This document shows positions 58,094 to 64,000 of a stretch of 64,000 bases of DNA, piece by piece. The notes beneath the pieces were generated by a model. That model was not told the DNA's origin, searched no databases, and worked only from the letters and a program-made list of their open reading frames with translations. The stretch is from NCBI RefSeq assembly GCF_015101885.1, contig NZ_CP062941.1, positions 2,294,001 through 2,358,000 of the forward strand, written 5' to 3'. The stretch is from Massilia litorea (GTDB lineage: Bacteria > Pseudomonadota > Gammaproteobacteria > Burkholderiales > Burkholderiaceae_D). Made by a program: the position numbers and the translations under genes. Each line of letters begins with the position of its first letter. Position 1 is the first letter of the stretch.

Positions 58094-59722
58094 ATGTTTT
58101 CTTCGAAAATGACGATCGGCGTCCGTCTGGCGCTGGGCTTCGGCGCCGTCCTGGCGCTGATGATGGTGCTGACGGCGCTGGCGGTAAGCCGCGTCGGCAA
58201 CATCGATGCCACCCTGAACCGTATCAATGACGTCAACAACGTCAAGCAGCGTCACGCCATCAATTTCCGCGGCAGCGTGCACGACCGCGCGATCGCGCTG
58301 CGCGACGTGGTACTGGCCGGCGACAATGCCGCCGCCCAGCCGGCGATCGAACAGATCCGCGTGCTGGCCGCCAATTACGAGCGTGCCGGCACGGCCCTCG
58401 ACGCCCTGTTCGCCACCCGCACCGACATCCTCGCCGACGAAAAGACCGCGCTGGCCGCGATCAAGGAAGACGAGCGCAAGACCCAGCCGCTGATCGCGAA
58501 AGTCACCGAGCTGCGCCTGGCGGGCGACCTCGACGGTGCACGCACCCTGCTGGCGCACAGCGCGGCCCCGGCCTTCGTGTCCTGGCTGGCCAGCGTGAAC
58601 CGCCTGATCGACCTCGAAGAGCAACTGAACAAGGATGCGGCCGGGGAAGCACGCGCCTTGTCCGGCAGTTTCTTCGCCTGGATGATGGGGCTGTGCGCGA
58701 TTGCCGTGGCCGCAGGCAGCCTGGGCGCCTGGTTCATCAGCCGCGGCCTGCTGCGCCAGCTCGGCGGCCAGCCGGGCTACGCCGCCGACATCGTGCGCAG
58801 CATCGCCGCCGGCAAGCTCGACGTGCAGATCGCCACCGCGCCGGGCGACCGCTCGAGCCTGCTGTTCGCGATGGCCGGCATGCGCGACAGCCTGGTCGAC
58901 ATCGTTTCCCAGGTGCGCAGCGGCACCCTGACGATTGCCGAGGCCTCGACCGGGATCGCGGCCGGCAACCAGGACTTGTCGAACCGTACCGACAACCAGA
59001 CCCGCACGCTGCAGGACACCGCCGCCTCGATGGGCGAACTGACCGGCACCGTGCGCCAGAACGCCGACAATGCACGCCAGGCGAATGCCCTGGCCGAGTC
59101 GGCGTCGAGCGTGGCCCTGAAAGGCGGTGCGGTGGTCGCGCAGGTGGTCGAGACCATGGCCTCGATCAACGCCTCGTCCAAACAGATCGTCGACATCATC
59201 GGCGTGATCGACGGCATCGCCTTCCAGACCAACATCCTGGCGCTGAACGCCGCGGTGGAGGCGGCGCGTGCCGGCGAGCAGGGACGCGGGTTTGCCGTCG
59301 TCGCCACCGAGGTGCGCAACCTGGCCCAGCGTTCGGCTGCGGCAGCGAAAGAAATCAAGACCCTGATCGGCAGCTCGGTCGAGCGCGTCGACGCCGGCGC
59401 CCGCCTGGTCGACGAGGCCGGCAGCACGATGGACGAGATCGTCACCAGCGTGAAACGCGTGACCGACATCATGGCCGAGATCAGCGCGGCCAGCGCCGAA
59501 CAGAGCGCCGGCATCGAGCAGGTCAACAGCGCCATTGGCCGGATGGACGAGGCGACCCGCCAGAACGCCGCCCTGGTCGAGCAGGCCAGCGCGGCCGCCG
59601 CTTCGCTGCAGGATGAGGCGGCGACGCTGGCGGACGTGGTCAGTGTCTTCAAAATGGCACAGCAGGGCAGCGAGACTGTGGCGTCCATGCCGCAACGAGC
59701 GCGCCTGGCGTTGTCGGTTTGA
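58094..59722 (+). CDS. Methyl-accepting chemotaxis protein (4HB sensor)
   Basis: The 542-residue chemoreceptor has TM1 at about 9-30 and a four-helix-bundle periplasmic sensor (about 31-190, [17 protein letters not shown]). TM2 is at about 192-215, then HAMP, and the signalling coiled coil with tip [20 protein letters not shown] at about 375-395. The tip is almost identical to that of the chemoreceptor at 15580, so both probably feed the same CheA. It lacks a C-terminal xWxxF tether (ends RARLALSV). The ligand is unknown; single-gene transcript. Confidence 0.93.
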   Translation: MFSSKMTIGVRLALGFGAVLALMMVLTALAVSRVGNIDATLNRINDVNNVKQRHAINFRGSVHDRAIALRDVVLAGDNAAAQPAIEQIRVLAANYERAGTALDALFATRTDILADEKTALAAIKEDERKTQPLIAKVTELRLAGDLDGARTLLAHSAAPAFVSWLASVNRLIDLEEQLNKDAAGEARALSGSFFAWMMGLCAIAVAAGSLGAWFISRGLLRQLGGQPGYAADIVRSIAAGKLDVQIATAPGDRSSLLFAMAGMRDSLVDIVSQVRSGTLTIAEASTGIAAGNQDLSNRTDNQTRTLQDTAASMGELTGTVRQNADNARQANALAESASSVALKGGAVVAQVVETMASINASSKQIVDIIGVIDGIAFQTNILALNAAVEAARAGEQGRGFAVVATEVRNLAQRSAAAAKEIKTLIGSSVERVDAGARLVDEAGSTMDEIVTSVKRVTDIMAEISAASAEQSAGIEQVNSAIGRMDEATRQNAALVEQASAAAASLQDEAATLADVVSVFKMAQQGSETVASMPQRARLALSV

Positions 59723-59807
59723 ACAGGGACAAAAATATTTCTGCGCGGGAAGATATTCTGGGTTCTAGAATTGCCTTGAAGCATTTCGTCGAACCCGGAT
59801 GTGTCCC

Positions 59808-60488
59808 ATGTTTAAATCCTTGTTGTCCCTCGCGCTGCTCGCCGGCGCAAGCGCCCAGGCTGCCGAACTGACGGCGCTCGAAACGCGCTGGTTACAGGCG
59901 GCCTCTCCCGTCCTCGTGTATTCCCAAACTTTAAAACTGCCGATCGACATCATCGTCCAGCCGCAGGCACGCGCCACCGACGTGCCGCTGGCGATGGGTT
60001 ACGACGGCGGCCGCTGCAAACTGGTCTTGTCGCTGCGCGGCAATCCGCAGGCCGAGGCCGTTTTCGCGGGCGTCGCCGAGGAGAGCCAGGGCGAGCTGAT
60101 CGAGGCGATGGCGGCGCACGAGATCGCCCATTGCTGGCGTCATGCACAGGGCGCCTGGAATGCGCTGCCGGCGGGCTTCGTGGAAGTCGGCGAAGAAATG
60201 GCCAGCGACGGCTCCCTGCTGGCGATCGCGCGCGCCCTGCGCGAATCGCGCCGCGAGGAAGCCTATGCCGACCTGGCGGCGCTGGCCTGGATCCGCCACA
60301 GCCATCCCGGCGCCTATGGCCGCGTGCACGGCTGGCTGGCGCAAGTGCGCGCCGGGCAGACGCCGCGCGGCGGACACGATACCCGGGCCTGGGTCGCGCT
60401 GGCGCAGGATGGCAGCCGCTTCGGCAAGGCCGACGCCCCGTTCGAAGACGCGGCACCCCTGTGGCGCGAGGGCTTGCTGAAAGACTGA
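59808..60488 (+). CDS. Secreted zincin-like protein of unknown family
   Basis: The 226-residue product has a signal peptide (MFKSLLSLALLAGASAQA) and a zinc-peptidase-like HEIAH motif (about residues 104-108) followed by WRHAQGAWNALPAGFVEVGEEMASDGS, where a downstream Glu could be the third ligand. A later segment reads EEAYADLAALAWIRHSHP, resembling the Met-turn side of compact zincins. Activity is inferred from motif and secretion only. ATG 59808 is chosen because it opens the signal peptide; ATG 59799 is in frame. It stands alone between the chemoreceptor and the LEA/BON gene. Confidence 0.65.
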   Translation: MFKSLLSLALLAGASAQAAELTALETRWLQAASPVLVYSQTLKLPIDIIVQPQARATDVPLAMGYDGGRCKLVLSLRGNPQAEAVFAGVAEESQGELIEAMAAHEIAHCWRHAQGAWNALPAGFVEVGEEMASDGSLLAIARALRESRREEAYADLAALAWIRHSHPGAYGRVHGWLAQVRAGQTPRGGHDTRAWVALAQDGSRFGKADAPFEDAAPLWREGLLKD

Positions 60489-60525
60489 TCCGCTTGGCTG
60501 CGTACCCGCGTTTTATGGTTTTTTC

Positions 60526-60544
60526 GACAAGTGTTCGTTGTCGC
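60526..60544. promoter_or_regulatory. Perfect inverted repeat upstream of the LEA-like/BON gene
   Basis: CGACAA-N7-TTGTCG, preceded by a T-run, 66 bases before the start. It may be an operator or a weak terminator stem for the preceding gene on the minus-strand side. Confidence 0.45.
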
Positions 60545-60609
60545 ACAGATGTCATGGGGTAGGGCGCGTTTAATGACGCTTTCACAACAACCTACCCAGG
60601 GACACCGCC

Positions 60610-61728
60610 ATGAAAACCTTGCTCGCCACTCTGCTGGCCACCGCAGCCGGCGCTACTTTCGCCGCTGCCCCGACTGCCGCCCTGAACCACGATCCTGCGA
60701 CCTATCGCAACGTGAGCCAGAAGGCCGCCACCGAGTACAAAGCCGCTACCGCCAAGTGCGATACCCGGAGCGGCAACGACAAGGATGTCTGCATGGCCGA
60801 GGCGAAAGCCGCACGCGCGCGCACCGAATCGGATGCCATCGCCAAGTACAACAATTCCGAAAAAGGCCGCGCCAGCGCCCGCAACAAGGTCGCCGAGGCC
60901 GACTATGAAGTAGCGAAAGCCAAATGCGACGCCAAGAGCGGCGCCGACAAGGACAGCTGCATGGATAACGCCAAGTCGGTGCGCACCGCTGCGCTGGCCG
61001 ACGCCAAGGCCGGCCGCGAGGGCTCGGGCGCCGTCGGCGCCAGCGGCAGCGCCGGCCTGGTCGCCAGCACCGACACCAAGGATCCAGCGAAAGCCGCCGC
61101 GGTCGCCAAGTGCGAACAGGTTGCCGGCAATGCGAACACCGGTTGCCTGGTCGACAGCAAGGGCAATGTGACGACGATGGCCGGCCGTGCCGAGAACGCC
61201 ACCGAGCGCGCCGCCGACAACACCCGTGCCGCCACCGCGACCGCGGTCGACAAGACCAAAGCCGTCGCCTCGACCGTTGCCGAGAAGACCAAGGAAGTCG
61301 CCTCGACCGTGGTCGACAAGACCAAGGCCGTTGCCTCGACCGTGGCACAGAAGACCGAAAACGCGGCCGAGAACGTCGGCGACAAGTCCCGCCAGGCTGC
61401 CGCCAACGCGAAGGAAAACACGAAGGATGCAGCAGCGACCGCTGCCGTGAAGACCGATAACGCGACCGACCGCGCCGCCGACAAGACCCGCGACGCCGGC
61501 CGCACCACCGCCGTTGCCGCATCCGACACGGCATTGACCACCAAGGTGAAGGCGAACCTGCTGGCGCAGCCGGAACTGAAATCGCTGGGCATCCACGTCG
61601 AAACCGAGAAGGGCGTCGTCATGCTGAGCGGCTTCGTCGAATCGAAGGCCGAAGCGGACAAGGCAGTCAAGGCCGCCAAGGAAACCGAAGGCGTGCACAG
61701 CGTGAAGAGCGCGATCAAGGTCAAGTAA
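60610..61728 (+). CDS. Secreted CX10C / LEA-like repeat / BON-domain protein
   Basis: The 372-residue product has a signal peptide (to about residue 19). Three repeats carry an exact C-x10-C pair (CDTRSGNDKDVC, CDAKSGADKDSC, CEQVAGNANTGC, between about 48 and 195). Next come about 100 residues of LEA group 3-like, Ala/Thr/Lys 11-mer helical repeats (KTKAVASTVAEKTKEVAST) and a C-terminal BON domain (about 302-372, TTKVKANLLAQPELKSLGIHVETEKGVVMLSGFV). BON binds membranes or lipids; LEA repeats protect against desiccation or osmotic stress. A periplasmic stress-protection role is inferred. The full architecture is unfamiliar to me. Confidence 0.8.
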   Translation: MKTLLATLLATAAGATFAAAPTAALNHDPATYRNVSQKAATEYKAATAKCDTRSGNDKDVCMAEAKAARARTESDAIAKYNNSEKGRASARNKVAEADYEVAKAKCDAKSGADKDSCMDNAKSVRTAALADAKAGREGSGAVGASGSAGLVASTDTKDPAKAAAVAKCEQVAGNANTGCLVDSKGNVTTMAGRAENATERAADNTRAATATAVDKTKAVASTVAEKTKEVASTVVDKTKAVASTVAQKTENAAENVGDKSRQAAANAKENTKDAAATAAVKTDNATDRAADKTRDAGRTTAVAASDTALTTKVKANLLAQPELKSLGIHVETEKGVVMLSGFVESKAEADKAVKAAKETEGVHSVKSAIKVK

Positions 61729-61774
61729 GCAGGGCGCCGGTCCTGCACCGGTTTCCCCTGTGCCGCTTCAGCAG

Positions 61775-61808
61775 CGCGCGCAGCCGTCGACGATGGCTGC
61801 GCGCGTTT
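61775..61808 (+). terminator. Terminator after the LEA-like/BON gene
   Basis: CGCGCGCAGCC-N9-GGCTGCGCGCG followed by a short TTTG run; strong stem, weak T-tract. Confidence 0.65.
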
Positions 61809-61884
61809 GTCGTATGCAAGCCGCATTCCCGGCACCTGCGGCTGCCGGGCGCCGTGTAAACACATGGCCCGGCAGAGGGGCGGT

Positions 61885-61890
61885 TATAAT
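61885..61890 (+). promoter_or_regulatory. Consensus -10 box six bases before the HDOD start codon
   Basis: TATAAT at 61885-61890 with GTG at 61897. No clear -35 box and no Shine-Dalgarno sequence, so a leaderless transcript is possible. Confidence 0.45.
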
Positions 61891-61896
61891 TTTCAA

Positions 61897-62733
61897 GTGA
61901 ACAAACTCGAAGCCTTCGGATACATCGTGGCGCAAGCCTCGCGCGGTGATATCACTTTCCCTACCAGCGTCAATGCCGTGCTGCGCCTGCAGCAGGCGCT
62001 CGACGATCCCGATTGTCCGCTCGACGAGGCGATCCGGCTCGTGCTGGCAGAACCGCAACTGGCCGCGCGCACCGTCGCGCTGGCCAATTCCGCCGCCTTC
62101 AGCGGCGGCGGCGCCTCCGTGACGAACGTGCGCGCCGCCGTCACCCGCATGGGCTACCGGCGCCTGCAGGCGCTCGTCGCCAGCCTGGTGGTGCGCCAGT
62201 TCGGCAGCCGCATCAAGGACCCCGGCCTGCGCGCCAAGGCCGAGCAGCTCTGGGAACACACGACCCACGTGGCCGCGCTGGCCTGGTCGCTGGCGCGCCA
62301 CGTCACCGGCGTCAATCCCGATACGGCCCTGTTCGCGGGCATCATCCACGAGGTCGGCGGCTTTTACCTGCTCTCGCGCGCCGACGAATTCCCCGGCCTG
62401 CTGGACGACGATCCGGAAAAATGGGGAGAACTGTGCGAGGACGTGGTCAGCCTCGAAGTCCTGAAAAAGCTCGCGGTCCCAGCTACGGTGGCCGACGCCA
62501 TCGGTGCCTTGCGCCGCGCCTGGATCAACATGCCGCCCTCGACCCTGCTCGACACGCTGCTGCTGGCGAACGGCTATGCCCCGGTCGTGTCGCCGCTCGG
62601 CGCGGCGCTGCCGGCCATGGCGGAACATGCCGACAGCGCCCTCGATTTCGTTATCGACGAAGACTTGCTGGACATGATCCGTGCCGAGGCGCTGGAAACC
62701 TGCAAGGCGATGGGCGGGCCGCTGCTGGTCTAG
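61897..62733 (+). CDS. HDOD-domain signalling protein
   Basis: The 278-residue cytoplasmic protein is built around an HDOD domain (about 15-215), the HD-related, metal-free fold used in bacterial signalling and regulation. Features are FPTSVNAVLRLQQAL, LVLAEPQLAARTVALANSA, AAVTRMGYRRLQALVASL and LFAGIIHEVGGFYLLSR, where the HD pair is HE. GTG 61897 (VNKLEAFGYIV) is chosen because family members start so; in-frame ATGs at 61864 and 61807 lack support. It precedes nfeD on the same strand by about 200 bases. Confidence 0.8.
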   Translation: MNKLEAFGYIVAQASRGDITFPTSVNAVLRLQQALDDPDCPLDEAIRLVLAEPQLAARTVALANSAAFSGGGASVTNVRAAVTRMGYRRLQALVASLVVRQFGSRIKDPGLRAKAEQLWEHTTHVAALAWSLARHVTGVNPDTALFAGIIHEVGGFYLLSRADEFPGLLDDDPEKWGELCEDVVSLEVLKKLAVPATVADAIGALRRAWINMPPSTLLDTLLLANGYAPVVSPLGAALPAMAEHADSALDFVIDEDLLDMIRAEALETCKAMGGPLLV

Positions 62734-62940
62734 CGTGCCTTGCTTGCGGCCCTCGTCGAATCGCGCGAAAATCAAGCTGAAGAATCGGCCTGAAGCGGCA
62801 ATGCCGAGGCCTGCACGCGAACTGAGCTGTCGCGTCATGCGCCTGTCGTAGCGCGCCGTCAAACCCGGGCACGAGGGCGGGAACCTGGGCCGAAGCCAGC
62901 CGTTCTAACCGCAAGGAGATGTTCTCCACGCGGAGGAAGC

Positions 62941-64000
62941 GTGAATCGTCAGCCGGCAGATGTGTCGTCAAGAATCGGTCAGCATCCGCTGTGGGCGACG
63001 CTATGCCTGCTGTTCTTGCTGTTCTTGCTGGCGGTGCCGGCTGCACCGGGCGCCAATGCCGCTCCTTCCGCCAGCCTGCTGACTGTCGACGGGCCGATCG
63101 GTCCCGCCTATGCCGACTACATCGAACGCGGCATCGCCGGCGCCGCGGCGCGCGGCGACCGCCTCGTCATCCTCCAACTCGACACGCCGGGCGGCCTCGA
63201 CACCTCGATGCGCATCATCGTGCGCGCCATTCTGGCCGCGCCGCTGCCGGTCGCCTGTTTCGTCGCCCCGAGCGGCGCCCGCGCCGCCAGCGCCGGCACC
63301 TATATCCTGTACGCCTGCCATATCGCGGCGATGGCGCCCGGCACCAACCTCGGCGCGGCCACGCCGGTGCAGGTCGGCGCCGGTCCGGGGCCGCCGGGCG
63401 GCGCGCCATCCGATGCCGGCAAGCCTGCCGAGCCCTCGGCCATGGAGCACAAGGCGGTCAACGATGCCGCCGCTTACCTGCGCGGGCTGGCGCAGCTGCG
63501 CGGACGCAATGCGGTCTGGGCCGAGGCGGCGGTGCGCCAGTCGGTCAGCCTGTCCGCGGAGGATGCGCTGGCGGCCAAGGTGGTCGACATCGTCGCACGA
63601 GACGTGCCTGGCCTGCTGGCGCAGGCGAACGGACGCGTTGTCGGCGTGGGCGGCCGGCCCTGGCGCGTGGACGTGGCCGGCGCGGCGGTCGTCGAGCTGC
63701 CGCCCGACTGGCGCACGCGCCTGCTGGCGACCATCACCCATCCGAGCGTGGCCCTGATCCTGCTGTCGGTCGGCGTGTATGGCCTGCTGTTCGAGTTCAT
63801 GAGCCCAGGGGCCGTGCTGCCGGGCGTGGCCGGAGCCATCTGCCTGCTGCTCGGCCTGTACGGCTTGCAGCTATTGCCGATCAATTATTCAGGGCTGGCG
63901 CTGATCTTCTTCGGCCTCGCCTGCATGCTGGCCGAAGCCTTCCTGCCGAGCTTTGGCGTGATCGGCTTCGGCGGCGTGATCGCCTTCGTGATCGGTGCCT
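62941..64000 (+). CDS. NfeD/ClpP-class membrane-bound serine protease (3' truncated by window)
   Basis: At least 353 residues are visible, running off the window. A GTG start with GGAGG four bases upstream opens a signal/anchor (LWATLCLLFLLFLLAVPAA), then a ClpP-like protease domain: LLTVDGPIGPAYADYIERG, LQLDTPGGLDTSM, catalytic Ser in ARAASAGTYIL (about 117) and Lys in MEHKAVNDAA (about 171). From about 255 on come successive membrane helices of the NfeD part. Homologues (archaeal 1510-N) cut stomatin C-termini, and a stomatin gene is expected just downstream. Bases 62734-62940 show no gene. The frame is easy to miss because it has no stop in the window. Confidence 0.88.
   Translation, partial: MNRQPADVSSRIGQHPLWATLCLLFLLFLLAVPAAPGANAAPSASLLTVDGPIGPAYADYIERGIAGAAARGDRLVILQLDTPGGLDTSMRIIVRAILAAPLPVACFVAPSGARAASAGTYILYACHIAAMAPGTNLGAATPVQVGAGPGPPGGAPSDAGKPAEPSAMEHKAVNDAAAYLRGLAQLRGRNAVWAEAAVRQSVSLSAEDALAAKVVDIVARDVPGLLAQANGRVVGVGGRPWRVDVAGAAVVELPPDWRTRLLATITHPSVALILLSVGVYGLLFEFMSPGAVLPGVAGAICLLLGLYGLQLLPINYSGLALIFFGLACMLAEAFLPSFGVIGFGGVIAFVIGA

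Noticed and set aside
62922..64000. Alternative frame starting ATG 62922 with a good AAGGAG
   Set aside because: Its translation is Arg/Gly-rich and domain-free, whereas the GTG 62941 frame gives a clear ClpP/NfeD protein.

Overview
This 64 kb window is a GC-rich chromosomal segment of a Gram-negative bacterium. Three things point to a betaproteobacterium of the Oxalobacteraceae (Massilia/Telluria/Duganella-like). A glucokinase is fused to an RpiR/HexR regulator, as in Burkholderiales. A 6S RNA lies directly behind zapA. The E3 subunit of pyruvate dehydrogenase carries its own lipoyl domain. The taxonomic call is inference from gene content, since there is no rRNA here. Most of the window is ordinary core and accessory metabolism, densely packed and mostly in operons.

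Layout. 0-8.2 kb: an alpha-glucan utilisation block with pullulanase and a POT peptide transporter on the minus strand, facing a GH13 alpha-glucosidase and the glucokinase-HexR fusion on the plus strand. 8.2-12.1 kb: small envelope and hypothetical genes, then groES-groEL under CIRCE and an overlapping sigma32/sigma70-like promoter. 12.4-13.8 kb: zapB-like, zapA, 6S RNA and an EVE-domain gene. 13.9-22.5 kb: signalling, with ArsR and a partner membrane protein, AraC, a chemoreceptor and two hybrid histidine kinases. 22.6-28.8 kb: TauE/SafE permease, lgt, LysR, ilvD and a complete IS481-type insertion sequence. 28.9-34.7 kb: cytochrome c, a branched-chain amino acid binding protein, holC, prlC and folD. 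35.0-41.4 kb: the aceE-aceF-lpdA operon. 41.4-49.8 kb: a Pantoea-type carotenoid cluster (crtE-X-Y-I-B with convergent crtZ) predicted to make zeaxanthin and its glucosides. 50.0-55.4 kb: a two-cistron small-protein unit, a TetR regulator and a divergent EmrA-EmrB-OprM/NodT tripartite pump. 55.4-64 kb: a REP-associated tyrosine transposase (RAYT), an M49-like peptidase, a second chemoreceptor, a zincin-like protein, a LEA-like/BON protein, an HDOD protein and a truncated NfeD protease.

The main theme outside the genes is a dispersed REP family (core GTAGGGTGGGC ... GCCCACGCG, often in inverted pairs) found in at least six intergenic regions and flanking the RAYT gene that probably mobilises it. 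The IS481 element has inserted exactly into the hairpin loop of one of these REPs, leaving a CACTT duplication. Other items worth attention are the 16-codon leader ORF coupled to a 61-residue unknown protein, the CX10C/LEA-like/BON protein, two candidate leaderless genes, and several strong unassigned palindromes next to regulated promoters.
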